Positions 1-10,367 of a stretch of DNA of 64,000 nt are shown one piece after another. The notes beneath the pieces were generated by a model that did no database searches, was not told where the DNA came from, and saw only the letters and a list, made by a program, of their open reading frames with translations. Within the stretch, counting starts at the first letter, position 1. Every line of letters starts with the position of its first letter. Location: contig NZ_CP054931.1 of assembly GCF_013364355.1 (NCBI RefSeq), positions 3,348,001 to 3,412,000 on the forward strand, read 5' to 3'. The DNA is from Stenotrophomonas sp. NA06056. GTDB taxonomy: Bacteria; Pseudomonadota; Gammaproteobacteria; Xanthomonadales; Xanthomonadaceae. Made by a program: the position numbers and the translations under genes.

Positions 1-936
1 TTCCACAGCCAGCTTGGCAGCCTTGGCTTCCGCACCGTCGCCAGTGATCAGGATGTGCGCCGCCTGGCGCTGTTCCGGCGTGGTGAACTTGGCCTTCTCG
101 TCGTCGTAGCGCTTGCGCAGGGTCGCTTCGTCGGCCGCGGTCGGCGCCGGCAGATTCGCACCATTGAGCTCGACATATTCCAGCGACACCGATTCGGCCT
201 GGCGGAAATCCTTGCCATGGCTGTCGTACCACTGCTTGATCTGCGCATCGGTCACCGGCGCGGTATCGGCCGGGACTTCCGGCAGCGCGGCCAGTTCCAC
301 GTCACGGGTCTCGCCCAGCAGCTTCAACAGGCGCTCGGTCTCGGCCTGGGTGACAAAGCCGGAATTCTGCAGGCCCGACGGGATCACCGACTGCTGCAGG
401 CTCTCACGCACCAGCTCCTGGAACTGGGTCGGCGTGCGCGGCGGATTGCCACCGGCCAGGGCCAGGCGGTAGTTGCTCTCGCTGAACTTGCCATCGGCAC
501 CCAGGAAGCCCGGAATGGTGGTGATGTATTCGCGGACAGCACCGTCGCCAATCACGACACCGGCCTGCTCACCAACCAGGCGCACGACCTGCTCGTCGAT
601 CAACTGGTCGAGCACGGCCAGCTTGTTCTCGGTGCTTTCGAACGCGCGCGGGTCGAAGTTCTCGCCCTGCTGCTGGCGTTCGCGCATGCGCTCCTGCTCG
701 AAACGGGTGCGGAAGTCCTGTGCACTGATCTCATGGTGCTGCCACATCATGCGCACCGGCCACCAGGACGGTGCCGAGCGCCACCAGGTCGGCGGCGCCG
801 AAACCTTGGCTACGTTCTGTGCGCCGACGCCACCGAGGTAGCTGTTGTCGATCACGAACAGGAACGGAATCATCAGCAGCCCCAGGATCACAGTGACGAT
901 CCAGCCTGAGGTCTTGTCGCGGAGTTTCTGCAGCAT
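1..936 (-). CDS. ppiD: PpiD-type periplasmic folding chaperone / peptidyl-prolyl isomerase, N-terminal part
   Basis: Inner-membrane anchored SurA/PpiD-family chaperone that assists folding of exported proteins. The frame opens with ATG at 936 (MLQKLRDKTSGW) and stays open to the window edge, giving 312 residues of a family that usually has over 600. A single membrane segment spans roughly residues 13-32, followed by the PPTWWRSAPSWWP stretch that I recall from Xanthomonas homologues and then the SurA_N-like helical region. The parvulin domain only begins at the edge (QAAHILITGDG). It is the last gene of the tig-clpP-clpX-lon-hupB neighbourhood, separated from hupB by four tRNA genes, and presumably has its own promoter because a terminator-like hairpin lies just upstream. 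The rest of the gene lies outside the window. Confidence 0.92.
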   Translation of the reverse strand, partial: MLQKLRDKTSGWIVTVILGLLMIPFLFVIDNSYLGGVGAQNVAKVSAPPTWWRSAPSWWPVRMMWQHHEISAQDFRTRFEQERMRERQQQGENFDPRAFESTENKLAVLDQLIDEQVVRLVGEQAGVVIGDGAVREYITTIPGFLGADGKFSESNYRLALAGGNPPRTPTQFQELVRESLQQSVIPSGLQNSGFVTQAETERLLKLLGETRDVELAALPEVPADTAPVTDAQIKQWYDSHGKDFRQAESVSLEYVELNGANLPAPTAADEATLRKRYDDEKAKFTTPEQRQAAHILITGDGAEAKAAKLAVE

Positions 937-1080
937 GGTGAGGAATCACAAGGCTTGATAGGCGAGCCCGGCAGTGTAACCCGCTTCGCGGCGTGGACCA
1001 AAAGCAGTGCCGGTGGGGCCTGGCGCCTCCCGACCCCGGCGGTCGACACGATCGCGTGCATCAAATGATGAAAACGGCAC

Positions 1081-1112
1081 AAAGAAAAAGCCCCCGACTT
1101 GCGTCGAGGGCT
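1081..1112 (-). terminator. Rho-independent terminator after the tRNA-Asp genes
   Basis: On the minus strand a hairpin with 10-bp arms (AGCCCTCGAC and GTCGGGGGCT, one mismatch) is followed by TTTTTCTTT. It sits directly 3' of the last tRNA-Asp gene and before ppiD. Confidence 0.8.
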
Positions 1113-1120
1113 CTTAGAGT

Positions 1121-1197
1121 TGGCGGAGCGGACGGGACTCGAACCCGCGACCTCCGGCGTGACAGGCCAGCATTCTAACCAGCTGAACTACCGCTCC
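1121..1197 (-). tRNA. tRNA-Asp (GTC)
   Basis: Reverse-complement cloverleaf with acceptor GGAGCGG/CCGCTCC, anticodon loop CTGTCAC (GTC) and T loop GTTCGAGTC. The 3' CCA is encoded. Its 77 nt are identical to the two other tRNA-Asp genes at 1305-1381 and 1471-1547. Confidence 0.97.
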
Positions 1198-1304
1198 GCG
1201 CTTGAAACTTTGCAGGCGCTCAGTATATCCGAAGACTTCCTGAAAACCTACCCCGCTGAACACTTTTTTCAAAGTTTTTTCACGAGGATTTAAGAGTTTT
1301 GCAA

Positions 1305-1381
1305 TGGCGGAGCGGACGGGACTCGAACCCGCGACCTCCGGCGTGACAGGCCAGCATTCTAACCAGCTGAACTACCGCTCC
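1305..1381 (-). tRNA. tRNA-Asp (GTC)
   Basis: Second identical copy of the 77-nt tRNA-Asp gene with encoded CCA and anticodon GTC. The spacer to the next copy (1198-1304) is AT-richer than its surroundings and is unrelated to the other spacer. Confidence 0.97.
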
Positions 1382-1424
1382 GTATTGCAGACCTCTTTGT
1401 TTTCTCTGCAACCGGATGGTTGGA

Positions 1425-1461
1425 GAGAAAACAAGGCCCCCAGCTTTTCGGCCGGGGGCCT
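1425..1461 (-). terminator. Terminator-like hairpin between tRNA-Asp copies
   Basis: On the minus strand AGGCCCCCGGCC pairs with the GGGGGCCT side around a small loop and is followed by TGTTTTCTC. It lies just 3' of the tRNA-Asp at 1471-1547, so the hupB/tRNA-Val/tRNA-Asp transcript may end or be processed here, and the two further Asp copies may have a separate promoter. Confidence 0.6.
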
Positions 1462-1470
1462 CGTTGAAAT

Positions 1471-1547
1471 TGGCGGAGCGGACGGGACTCGAACCCGCGA
1501 CCTCCGGCGTGACAGGCCAGCATTCTAACCAGCTGAACTACCGCTCC
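1471..1547 (-). tRNA. tRNA-Asp (GTC)
   Basis: First tRNA-Asp in transcription order, 77 nt with CCA, anticodon GTC. It follows tRNA-Val by 25 nt, so the two are almost certainly one precursor. Confidence 0.97.
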
Positions 1548-1572
1548 ACATTTCAAACTTACCGCGGTGCTG

Positions 1573-1647
1573 TGGTGGGTGCTGAGGGTTTCGAACCCCC
1601 GACCCTCTCCGTGTAAAGGAGACGCTCTACCGCTGAGCTAAGCACCC
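1573..1647 (-). tRNA. tRNA-Val (TAC)
   Basis: Reverse-complement cloverleaf with acceptor GGGTGCT/AGCACCC, anticodon loop TTTACAC (TAC), encoded CCA, 75 nt. Only 11 nt separate it from the hupB stop codon, which leaves no room for its own promoter or for a hupB terminator. Confidence 0.97.
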
Positions 1648-1658
1648 CAGCGAGCCGC

Positions 1659-1931
1659 TTAGTTTACAGCATCCTTCAGGGCCTTACCAGCCTTGAACGA
1701 CGGATTCTTCGAAGCAGCGATCTTGATGGTGTCGCCGGTCTTCGGGTTGCGGCCGGTGCGGGCGGCACGGTCGCGGACCTGGAAGGTACCGAAGCCAACC
1801 AGGGTGACCGCATCGCCGTCCTTCAGCGCCTTGGTGACGGCAGCAACGACGGCATCGACAGCGCGGCTGGACTCGGCCTTGGTCAGGTCGGCGGCTTCAG
1901 CAACGGCATCGATCAATTCGGTCTTGTTCAT
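1659..1931 (-). CDS. hupB: DNA-binding protein HU, beta-type
   Basis: Histone-like nucleoid protein that bends DNA as a dimer. It has 90 residues, the normal HU length. [16 protein letters not shown] starts the helical dimerisation part, and the DNA-contacting arm carries the signature [18 protein letters not shown] (about residues 46-63). An ATG further upstream in frame would add 42 residues unlike HU; the start at 1931 has a good AGGAG about 9 nt in front. It lies downstream of lon, as in many gammaproteobacteria, and immediately upstream of tRNA-Val, with which it is probably co-transcribed. Confidence 0.97.
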   Translation of the reverse strand: MNKTELIDAVAEAADLTKAESSRAVDAVVAAVTKALKDGDAVTLVGFGTFQVRDRAARTGRNPKTGDTIKIAASKNPSFKAGKALKDAVN

Positions 1932-2149
1932 TCTGTACAACTCCTTTGGCGGTGGGTTCCGCGTATTCGACAGGGAAGCAACCGCACGACGTCTGCATGC
2001 GGTTGCCATGTGGAAACGGTTCGCCGAATTCAGTGAGCGCTGACTGCGGTCACTCATTCGCGAGTGCTGCTTTTATACCAGCGGCCCTACCCCCACGCAA
2101 GCTGGAAAGCCAGCAACGACGCGGGTTTCAAGCATTTCGACAGGACGCA

Positions 2150-4603
2150 TCAATGCTTGACGCGCGCGTTTCCACTCGGTTTGGCCTTGCTGCGCACCGT
2201 GACGCGCTGCGCACTCTTGCGCGTCTTCTTCGGTGCCAGCGGACGTTCCAGCGCCAGATCGAGCACTTGCTCGATGTACTTCACCGGCACGATCTCCAGA
2301 TCGCGGGTGACGTTGGCCGGAATGTCGGCAAGATCCTTGCGGTTCTCTTCGGGGATGATGACCGTGCGGATTCCGCCGCGCAGCGCAGCCAGCAACTTCT
2401 CCTTCAGGCCGCCGATCGCGGTGACGCGACCACGCAGGGTGATTTCGCCGGTCATCGCCACATCGGCACGCACCGCCACCTTGGTCAGCATCGACACCAG
2501 CGAAGTCACCATCGCCGCACCGGCACTGGGGCCATCCTTCGGCGTCGCACCATCGGGTACGTGCAGATGCACGTCATGCTTCTGCAGGAACTCCGGATCG
2601 ATACCGAAGCCGACCGCGCGCGAACGCACCACCGACAACGCCGCCGACGCCGACTCCTTCATCACGTTGCCGAGCTGGCCGGTCAGGATCAGCTGGCCCT
2701 TGCCCGGTACCAGCGTCGATTCGATCTGCAGCAGATCGCCACCGACTTCGGTCCAGGCCAGACCCGTGACCAGACCGATCTCGTTCTCTTCTTCGGCACG
2801 GCCGAAATCGAAGCGACGCACGCCCAGGTACTTGTCCAGGTTCTTGCTCGACACGCTCACCAGCGCCTTGGTCCTGCGCGCGCCCTTCTTCGCCTTCGCC
2901 ACCGGCTGCGGCCCACCCAGTGCGATTTCCTTCACCACCTTGCGGCAGATCTTGGCAATCTCGCGTTCCAGGTTGCGCACGCCGGATTCGCGCGTGTAGT
3001 AACGCACGATGTCCTGGATCGCATCGCTGCCGATCTCCAGCTCTTCCGGCTTCAGGCCGCTGGCCTTGATCTGCTTGGGCGACAGGTAGCGGGTGGCGAT
3101 GTTGAGCTTCTCATCCTCGGTGTAACCGGGGATGCGGATCACTTCCATGCGGTCCAGCAGCGGGCCCGGAATGTTGAGCGAATTGGACGTGGCCACGAAC
3201 ATCACTTCGGACAGGTCCAGGTCCACTTCCAGGTAGTGGTCGTTGAAGGCGTTGTTCTGCTCGGGGTCGAGCACTTCCAGCAGCGCCGAGGACGGATCGC
3301 CGCGGAAGTCCATCGACATCTTGTCGATCTCGTCCAGCACGAACAGCGGGTTCTTGCTGCCGACCTTGTTGAGGTTCTGCACGATGCGGCCCGGCATCGA
3401 ACCGACATAGGTACGACGGTGGCCACGGATCTCGGCTTCGTCGCGCACGCCGCCCAGCGACATGCGCACGAACTTGCGGTTGGTGGCCTTGGCGATGGAC
3501 TGCCCCAGCGAGGTCTTGCCCACGCCCGGCGGCCCGACCAGGCACAGGATCGGGCCCTTCATCTGCTTCACCCGCGACTGCACCGCCAGGTACTCAAGGA
3601 TGCGTTCCTTGACCTTCTCCAGGCCGTAGTGATCGGCATCGAGGGTGTCCTGCGCGGCTTTCAGGTCCTTGCGCACCTTGCTGCGCTTCTTCCACGGCAC
3701 GCCCAGCAGCCACTCCAGGTAGTTGCGCACGACCGCCGCTTCGGCGGACATCGGCGACATCTGCTTGAGCTTGTTGAGCTCGTTGCGCGCCTTGGTCTCC
3801 ACCGGCTTGGGCATGCCCGCTTCGGCGATCTTGCGCGCCAGTTCTTCCAGTTCGCCCGGCGCGTCGTCCAGATCACCCAGTTCCTTCTGGATGGCCTTCA
3901 TCTGTTCGTTGAGGTAGTACTCGCGCTGGCTCTTTTCCATCTGCGACTTCACGCGGCCGCGGATGCGCTTTTCCATCTGCTGCACGTCGATCTCGCCGTC
4001 GACCAGACCGACCAGCATCTCCAGGCGCTCGCCCACGGCCAGCGTTTCCAGCAGGCGCTGCTTGTCCGACAAGCGCACGCTGATATGCGCGGCAATGGTA
4101 TCGGCCAGGCGCGTCGGCTCATCGATGCCGGCCAGGGTCTGCAACAGCTCCGGCGGCAGCTTGCGGTTGGTCTTGACGTACTGCTCGAACAACGACATCA
4201 GCGAGCGGGCGATGGCCTCGATCTCGCGCGGCTCGCGCGCGTCGGCGGCCTCGATTTCCACGGCCTGGCCGTGCAGCGATCCATCACGTTCGCTGACGCT
4301 GGTCACCTGCACGCGCGACAGGCCTTCGACCAGCACCTTGATGGTGCCGTCGGGCAGCTTCAGCAGCTGCAGTACCTGCGCCAGGGTACCGACCTGGTAG
4401 AGGTCGGCGGCCTGCGGATCGTCGGTTTCGGCCGACTTCTGCGCCAGCAGCAGGATGCGCTTGTCCGCTTCCATCGCCTGTTCCAGCGCATGCATGGACT
4501 TGTCGCGGCCGACAAACAGCGGGATGACCATGTGCGGGAATACCACTACGTCGCGCAGCGGCAGGACCGGCAGGTCGAGGGTCTCACTTGGGGAACGGGC
4601 CAT
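2150..4603 (-). CDS. lon: ATP-dependent protease Lon
   Basis: Cytosolic AAA+ serine protease that degrades misfolded and short-lived regulatory proteins. The 817 residues contain the N-terminal substrate-binding domain ([19 protein letters not shown], residues 11-29), a coiled-coil middle part, Walker A GPPGVGKT at 357-364, Walker B FVLDEIDK, and a C-terminal protease domain with the Ser-Lys dyad (Ser in [11 protein letters not shown] near 693, Lys in GGLKEKLL near 736). The C-terminus is a basic tail. An upstream in-frame ATG at 4657 lies against the clpX terminator and is unlikely; ATG 4603 gives [13 protein letters not shown], in register with other Lon proteins. It follows clpX but is separated from it by a strong terminator, so it is probably transcribed from its own promoter. 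Confidence 0.97.
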   Translation of the reverse strand: MARSPSETLDLPVLPLRDVVVFPHMVIPLFVGRDKSMHALEQAMEADKRILLLAQKSAETDDPQAADLYQVGTLAQVLQLLKLPDGTIKVLVEGLSRVQVTSVSERDGSLHGQAVEIEAADAREPREIEAIARSLMSLFEQYVKTNRKLPPELLQTLAGIDEPTRLADTIAAHISVRLSDKQRLLETLAVGERLEMLVGLVDGEIDVQQMEKRIRGRVKSQMEKSQREYYLNEQMKAIQKELGDLDDAPGELEELARKIAEAGMPKPVETKARNELNKLKQMSPMSAEAAVVRNYLEWLLGVPWKKRSKVRKDLKAAQDTLDADHYGLEKVKERILEYLAVQSRVKQMKGPILCLVGPPGVGKTSLGQSIAKATNRKFVRMSLGGVRDEAEIRGHRRTYVGSMPGRIVQNLNKVGSKNPLFVLDEIDKMSMDFRGDPSSALLEVLDPEQNNAFNDHYLEVDLDLSEVMFVATSNSLNIPGPLLDRMEVIRIPGYTEDEKLNIATRYLSPKQIKASGLKPEELEIGSDAIQDIVRYYTRESGVRNLEREIAKICRKVVKEIALGGPQPVAKAKKGARRTKALVSVSSKNLDKYLGVRRFDFGRAEEENEIGLVTGLAWTEVGGDLLQIESTLVPGKGQLILTGQLGNVMKESASAALSVVRSRAVGFGIDPEFLQKHDVHLHVPDGATPKDGPSAGAAMVTSLVSMLTKVAVRADVAMTGEITLRGRVTAIGGLKEKLLAALRGGIRTVIIPEENRKDLADIPANVTRDLEIVPVKYIEQVLDLALERPLAPKKTRKSAQRVTVRSKAKPSGNARVKH

Positions 4604-4654
4604 GGGGGCTCCAGGGAAGGGGAAAACCGTCTCCGGGAGGGCATCTTCCGGAGA

Positions 4655-4694
4655 CAAAAAAAGCCGATGGCCCCGTTATGGGGCCATCGGCTTT
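4655..4694 (-). terminator. Rho-independent terminator of clpX
   Basis: On the minus strand AAAGCCGATGGCCCC pairs perfectly with GGGGCCATCGGCTTT around a 4-nt loop, followed by a run of T. It lies about 50 nt after the clpX stop and before the lon start. Confidence 0.93.
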
Positions 4695-4745
4695 CAGATG
4701 CAAGGCGTTCGGAGAAAATTCTTTCTATTCAACAAGTTGAAAGAA

Positions 4746-6035
<1,290 letters not shown>

Positions 6036-6161
6036 GCTTCGCTTACCCAGTTACGCCACCCGCTGAACGGGGGTTCGATTCGAGAATAACACAGGGCCGG
6101 AAGGACATCAGTCCACCCGACCCTGCAGGAACGGGGCCTGCCATGGCCCCGTGGATGCCGG

Positions 6162-6788
6162 TCAGCCGGCCTGGATCGACTCTTCCGGACGACGCTCCAG
6201 CACCTGGTCGACCAGGCCGTAGGCGACCGCATCGACCGCGCTCTTGAAGTTGTCGCGCTCGGTATCACGCGCGATGGTCTCCAGCGACTGGCCGGTGTGC
6301 TTGGCCAGCACCTCGTTCAGACGCGCACGCAGGGTCAGGATCTCGCGTGCGTGGATGTCGATGTCGGTGGCCTGGCCCTGGAAACCACCCAGCGGCTGGT
6401 GGATCATCACGCGCGAATTCGGCAGCGCATAGCGCTTGCCGGCCGCGCCGGAAGCCAGCAGCAGCGCGCCCATCGAGGCGGCCTGGCCGACGCAGATGGT
6501 GCTCACGTCCGGCTTGATGTACTGCATGGTGTCGTAGATCGCCATGCCGGCGGTGACCACGCCACCCGGCGAGTTGATGTAGATGCTGATGTCCTTTTCC
6601 GGGTTTTCCGCTTCCAGGAACAGCAACTGCGCCACCACCACGTTGGCCATGTGATCGTCGATCGGGCCAACCAGGAAGATCAGGCGCTCCTTCAACAGGC
6701 GCGAATAGATGTCGTAGGCACGCTCGCCGCGGCTGGTCTGCTCGACCACCATGGGAACCATGTTCAGGGCTTTGGTTCGGTTGTCCAT
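6162..6788 (-). CDS. clpP: ATP-dependent Clp protease proteolytic subunit ClpP
   Basis: Serine peptidase that assembles into the double-ring proteolytic chamber served by ClpX and ClpA. The 208 residues show the complete triad: Ser105 in [11 protein letters not shown], His130 in MIHQPLGG and Asp179 near ARDTERDN. The N-terminal [15 protein letters not shown] part covers the propeptide and axial loop. It lies between tig and clpX on the same strand. Confidence 0.97.
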   Translation of the reverse strand: MDNRTKALNMVPMVVEQTSRGERAYDIYSRLLKERLIFLVGPIDDHMANVVVAQLLFLEAENPEKDISIYINSPGGVVTAGMAIYDTMQYIKPDVSTICVGQAASMGALLLASGAAGKRYALPNSRVMIHQPLGGFQGQATDIDIHAREILTLRARLNEVLAKHTGQSLETIARDTERDNFKSAVDAVAYGLVDQVLERRPEESIQAG

Positions 6789-6852
6789 TTCGTGAGGTAC
6801 CTATCTTGGGGGGAAACACCCCCGCGCCAGGGCTGACGCGGGGTATCCGGCA

Positions 6853-6876
6853 ATCCGCCAGGGATTACTGGCGGAT
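6853..6876 (-). terminator. Hairpin spanning the tig stop codon
   Basis: A perfect 9-bp inverted repeat (ATCCGCCAG and CTGGCGGAT) with a 6-nt loop that contains the tig TAA stop. No T tract follows on the minus strand, so it may act as an attenuator or 3'-end stabiliser rather than a simple terminator. Confidence 0.45.
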
Positions 6877-8160
6877 CGCGTCCTGGAACGACAGCTTTTC
6901 TTCAGTGTGCTGGGCGCGCTCGGCGATCCAGTCGATCACCTGCTCTTCCATCACGCGGTTCTGCAGGCCAGACATGAGCTGGGGGTCGTTGCGGTACATC
7001 TCAATGACCTGCTCCGGCTCTTCGTAGGTCGACGCGATCAGACGCATCGTTTCATTCAGACGCTTCGGCTCCAGGCGCAGGTCGTTGCTGCGGGCCACTT
7101 CGCCGACCACCAGGCCGACCAGCACGCGCTTGGCCGCCGCGTCCTTGAAGCCTTCGTGGGCGTCGGCCGGGATTTCGCCCGGGTTGCGGCCGCTGCGGCG
7201 GATCTGCTCGACCTGCTGGGCCAGCATGGCGCGGGCTTCGTTCTCGACCAGGCGCGGCGGCATTTCCACCGAAGCGTAGGCGGCGATCAGCTGCTCGCCG
7301 ACTTCACGACGCAGGCGATTCATCAGCGCGCCCTTCAGCTCGCGCTCGAGGTTGGCGCGGATGTCGCTGCGGAACTGCTCGACGTCGCCGCCCTTCACGC
7401 CGAAGCTCTTGATGAAGACTTCGTCGACCGCCGGCACGACCGGCTCGGAGACGTCGGTGACCTTGACGGTGACCTGCACGGTCTTGCCCGCCAGCGCCGG
7501 CACGCGCCAGTCAGCCGGGAACGCGACGTCCAAGGTCTTCTCTTCGTCCTTGGCCATGCCGACCAGGCCCTGCTCGATGGTCTCGAACATCATGCCCTGA
7601 CCGAGCACGATGCTGCCCTTCTCGGTGCCTTCGGCCGGCAGGCGCTCGTCACCGGCCTGCGACCAGGTTTCCAGTGCGACCAGGTCGCCGTCCTGTGCGG
7701 CACGGGTGACCGGCGACCAGCTGCGACGCTGGGTCTGCAGGTTTTCGATCATCTGGTCGATGTCGGCGTCGGTGATCTCGGCGGTGTGGCGCACGACGGT
7801 CAGCTTGCTGACGTCGATGTCACCGAAGTCCGGCACCACTTCGACGGTGGCCACGAAGGAGAACTCGCCCTCGTCGCCCTTGTCGATGCGCGGGCTGCCG
7901 ACGATGCGCAGGTCGTGCTCACGCACGGCGGCGTCGAAGGTTTCACGCAGCAGGCCGTCCAGCGCCTCGCCACGGACCTGCGCGCCGAAGCGCTGCTCGA
8001 TCACCTTGGCCGGCACTTTGCCCGGACGGAAACCCTTGATGCGGGTGGTGCGGGCGATTTCGCCCAGGCGGCCGTTGATGTGGCTCTGCAGACGGTCTTC
8101 CGGCAGCGAGAAGCTCAGGCGGCGTTCCAGGTTGCCGATGGTTTCGATCGAAGCTTGCAT
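6865..8160 (-). CDS. tig: Trigger factor, ribosome-associated chaperone
   Basis: Binds at the ribosome exit tunnel and assists folding of nascent chains. The 431 residues match the family length. The N-terminal ribosome-binding domain carries the conserved [17 protein letters not shown] signature (near residues 42-58), followed by an FKBP-like domain (about 150-240, [10 protein letters not shown] and [14 protein letters not shown]) and the C-terminal helical arms. The frame is open far upstream, through the tRNA-Leu gene, but ATG 8160 has an AGGAG about 7 nt in front and gives the expected [15 protein letters not shown] start. It heads the tig-clpP-clpX series. Confidence 0.96.
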   Translation of the reverse strand: MQASIETIGNLERRLSFSLPEDRLQSHINGRLGEIARTTRIKGFRPGKVPAKVIEQRFGAQVRGEALDGLLRETFDAAVREHDLRIVGSPRIDKGDEGEFSFVATVEVVPDFGDIDVSKLTVVRHTAEITDADIDQMIENLQTQRRSWSPVTRAAQDGDLVALETWSQAGDERLPAEGTEKGSIVLGQGMMFETIEQGLVGMAKDEEKTLDVAFPADWRVPALAGKTVQVTVKVTDVSEPVVPAVDEVFIKSFGVKGGDVEQFRSDIRANLERELKGALMNRLRREVGEQLIAAYASVEMPPRLVENEARAMLAQQVEQIRRSGRNPGEIPADAHEGFKDAAAKRVLVGLVVGEVARSNDLRLEPKRLNETMRLIASTYEEPEQVIEMYRNDPQLMSGLQNRVMEEQVIDWIAERAQHTEEKLSFQDAIRQ

Positions 8161-8351
8161 GTTGACTCCTGCCACCGGTGGCGCCCTGGCCCCCGGCTCG
8201 ATGATGGATGAAACGGTTGTAAGGACACGACGTCGATGACGCGCCTGCTTGCCGCAGCCCTTTAGTTTCGCCCAATTCGGGCGGCGCCGCCAGCATGGCC
8301 GGGCGCAGGGGTTGACGCGGGATGCCCGACTGGGCGGGGGACGAGCCGGCC

Positions 8352-8436
<85 letters not shown>

Positions 8437-8560
8437 GTGGCCGGCTCAGGTGTTCATTGTTGCAGGCGGGGGCGGAAAGCGGAAGGCTTCCACAAAACTG
8501 AATACGCCAGATGACTGGCAGAAGCGGCCCGGGCGGCGGCGGCCGCCCCGGACCATCGGA

Positions 8561-8890
8561 TCACTGCGCGGGCTGTGCCGGCTCCGACACCGCAACGTCA
8601 CCGTCCAGCCCCGCATCACGCTTGCGGATCTCAAGCGTCGAGCCGTCTTCGGAGCGCCTCATTTCAACCGCATCCGCCGGCACCCCCTGCCCCGTCGCCT
8701 GGGCCGGACGCATGGCCGTCGCCACGTCGACCGGTTGCGCGGGGACATGCTCGACATCCGCAGCGCGCTCCACCGTCTGCGCGTGGTCAGGCGCGCCCCC
8801 GGCAGTGGCGGTGTCGTCAGCCCTGCAGCCAGACAGGGCGATCAGCACCGCGCTGGACAGGATCACGCCCACGCTTTTGTTGACTGCCAT
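8561..8890 (-). CDS. Small predicted lipoprotein, function unknown
   Basis: A 109-residue protein with a lipoprotein signal: a hydrophobic segment VGVILSSAVLIALSGC ends in the lipobox LSGC (Cys at about residue 22). The mature part is acidic and rich in Ala, Pro and Val (VERAADVEHVPAQPVDVAT) with a DGSTLEIRKRDAG patch near the C-terminus. I recognise no domain. ATG 8890 has GAGGAG 7 nt in front; a longer frame to 8929 lacks such support. It probably sits in the outer or inner membrane facing the periplasm. Confidence 0.75.
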   Translation of the reverse strand: MAVNKSVGVILSSAVLIALSGCRADDTATAGGAPDHAQTVERAADVEHVPAQPVDVATAMRPAQATGQGVPADAVEMRRSEDGSTLEIRKRDAGLDGDVAVSEPAQPAQ

Positions 8891-9024
8891 CGAAGCACTC
8901 CTCATGCATGCGCCTTCGGCGCGGAACACCTATTGGGAGCGATGCGGCCGGCAACCGGTGAGAAGCAGCTCACAGCATTGAACATGCCGATGACGCATTT
9001 GACGCTGATTTCAGCTGTGCTTCA

Positions 9025-9048
9025 GTAGATCCACGCCGCGCGCGGATG
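9025..9048 (+). repeat. SMAG-type GTAG palindrome
   Basis: Begins with GTAGATCCACGCC and ends in GCGCGGATG, a GTAG-headed imperfect palindrome of the type named SMAG in S. maltophilia. Confidence 0.75.
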
Positions 9049-9108
9049 AACACATCAATGCGTTCGGCACCCACTCCATGACGGGGATCCACCGACGCTG
9101 CCGCAGGC

Positions 9109-9175
9109 AAGAAAAAAGCCACTTGGCGGACCAAGTGGCTTTCGTCTGGTGGGCTGTCAAGGATTCGAACCTTGG
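9109..9175. repeat. 67-bp direct repeat, distal copy (attachment-site-like)
   Basis: Identical to 9326-9392. It contains the last 29 nt of a tRNA-Lys gene (T arm through CCA, minus strand) plus the 3' hairpin GCCACTTGG/CCAAGTGGC followed by a T run. The layout resembles an attL/attR pair of an element that integrated at the tRNA 3' end. Confidence 0.8.
9147..9175 (-). pseudogene. Truncated tRNA-Lys 3' end
   Basis: 29 nt identical to the 3' part of tRNA-Lys at 9364-9439 (CCA, acceptor 3' strand, T arm). Anticodon arm, D arm and 5' acceptor strand are missing; the sequence turns into unrelated GC-rich DNA at 9176. It cannot form a functional tRNA. Confidence 0.85.
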
Positions 9176-9325
9176 GGACGCGGCTGCGCATTCGCGCTGC
9201 CGCCCCACGCGCCGCTGCGCATCGCGCGGGCCCCTCTCACCAACACCCACATCCCCCCGGCTTCGCCGCGCCCCCTTGACTCAAGGGGGCTATCCTCCAG
9301 CCGGCTCCACGCCAGTGGAGACATA

Positions 9326-9392
9326 AAGAAAAAAGCCACTTGGCGGACCAAGTGGCTTTCGTCTGGTGGGCTGTCAAGGATTCGAACCTTGG
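9326..9392. repeat. 67-bp direct repeat, copy at the intact tRNA-Lys
   Basis: Second copy of the 67-bp repeat, here overlapping the 3' end and terminator of the intact tRNA-Lys gene. 150 bp separate the two copies (9176-9325); they include a 10-bp-arm palindrome GCCCCCTTGA/TCAAGGGGGC. Confidence 0.8.
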
Positions 9393-9439
9393 ACCTATTG
9401 ATTAAGAGTCAACTGCTCTACCAACTGAGCTAACAGCCC
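9364..9439 (-). tRNA. tRNA-Lys (CTT)
   Basis: 76-nt cloverleaf with acceptor GGGCTGT/ACAGCCC, anticodon loop CTCTTAA (CTT) and encoded CCA. Its mature sequence is identical to the tRNA-Lys at 9590-9665, but the 3' flanks differ. Confidence 0.97.
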
Positions 9440-9589
9440 GAAATCGGGGGGCGAATTATCACCCGATCCGCGGGGGTGTTGCAAGTACTTTCTTCAACCT
9501 CGCTGAAACAAGCACTGCAACCGGCGATCCATCGCGAAGGGTTACATCTGAAGAAAAAAACCACCGGGCTGACCCGATGGCTTCTGTCT

Positions 9590-9665
9590 TGGTGGGCTGT
9601 CAAGGATTCGAACCTTGGACCTATTGATTAAGAGTCAACTGCTCTACCAACTGAGCTAACAGCCC
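9590..9665 (-). tRNA. tRNA-Lys (CTT)
   Basis: Second tRNA-Lys, same 76-nt sequence and anticodon CTT. It has a different downstream hairpin (CCATCGGGT with the ACCCGGTGG side) followed by a T run. Confidence 0.97.
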
Positions 9666-9744
9666 TTGAAACTCAGACGCACATTGTAGCGTGCACTCTG
9701 TTTATTGCAATACCGTTTCGGCGCTGCCGATGCGGTTGAATCAG

Positions 9745-9822
9745 TGGGGTGGCTGAGGGGATTCGAACCCCCGACCACCGGAATCACAATCCGGTACTCT
9801 AACCAACTGAGCTACAGCCACC
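9745..9822 (-). tRNA. tRNA-His (GTG)
   Basis: Cloverleaf with acceptor GTGGCTG/CAGCCAC plus the extra G at position -1 pairing with C73 that is characteristic of tRNA-His. Anticodon loop TTGTGAT (GTG); CCA encoded. Confidence 0.97.
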
Positions 9823-9994
9823 ACTGAAACTTTCGCTTCACCGCCTATACCGCCGACGCTGAGGCTTGATACGTTGCCCGAGGACTGTCACCGAAGTTCC
9901 GGTCCGCCGAAGCGAGTCCGACATTCTGGTGGAGTCGCCCGGGTTTTGCAAGCACTTCTTCACATCTGCCAGTTGCGTTCCGGTGTCGCACCAA

Positions 9995-10071
9995 TGGCGC
10001 GCCCGACAGGAATCGAACCTGTAACCGCCGGCTTAGAAGGCCGGTGCTCTATCCAGTTGAGCTACGGGCGC
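9995..10071 (-). tRNA. tRNA-Arg (TCT)
   Basis: 77-nt cloverleaf with acceptor GCGCCCG/CGGGCGC, anticodon loop CTTCTAA (TCT) and encoded CCA. Second gene of the Pro-Arg-His-Lys-Lys cluster in transcription order. Confidence 0.97.
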
Positions 10072-10109
10072 CCGAACCGGAACGGCGTCCAATCCGACGT
10101 GATGTGGAT

Positions 10110-10186
10110 TGGTCGGGGTAGAGGGATTCGAACCCCCGACATCCTGCTCCCAAAGCAGGCGCGCTACCAGACTGCGCTATACCCCG
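10110..10186 (-). tRNA. tRNA-Pro (TGG)
   Basis: 77-nt cloverleaf with acceptor CGGGGTA/TACCCCG, anticodon loop TTTGGGA (TGG) and encoded CCA. First gene of the minus-strand tRNA cluster, divergent from the Bax-inhibitor-like gene. Confidence 0.97.
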
Positions 10187-10367
10187 GTGTTGCAATCCCC
10201 TCGGGCGTGAACCCGGGGAGCTGACCATTGTGGCCAAGCGCCCTGCGAACTGTCAACGCGCAATCCCCGCCCCACGTCACCATGACCACAGCTTACGCAG
10301 CCATCGGCTATGCTCGCATCCATCGGCCGGATGGCCGAATCGCCCCCTTTTCGCACGGAGACCTCGC

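Noticed and set aside
1099..1616. Short plus-strand reading frames of the form AERTGLEPATSGVTGQHSNQ
   Set aside because: These are tRNA-Asp genes read as protein, a well-known annotation artefact; the cloverleaf on the minus strand explains them.
9176..9325. Remaining gene of a genomic island between the 67-bp repeats
   Set aside because: Only 150 bp with no credible reading frame and no integrase.
9078..9433. Plus-strand frames with WAVKDSNLGD or GGLSRIRTLDLL
   Set aside because: They are read across the tRNA-Lys genes and the truncated copy, not proteins.
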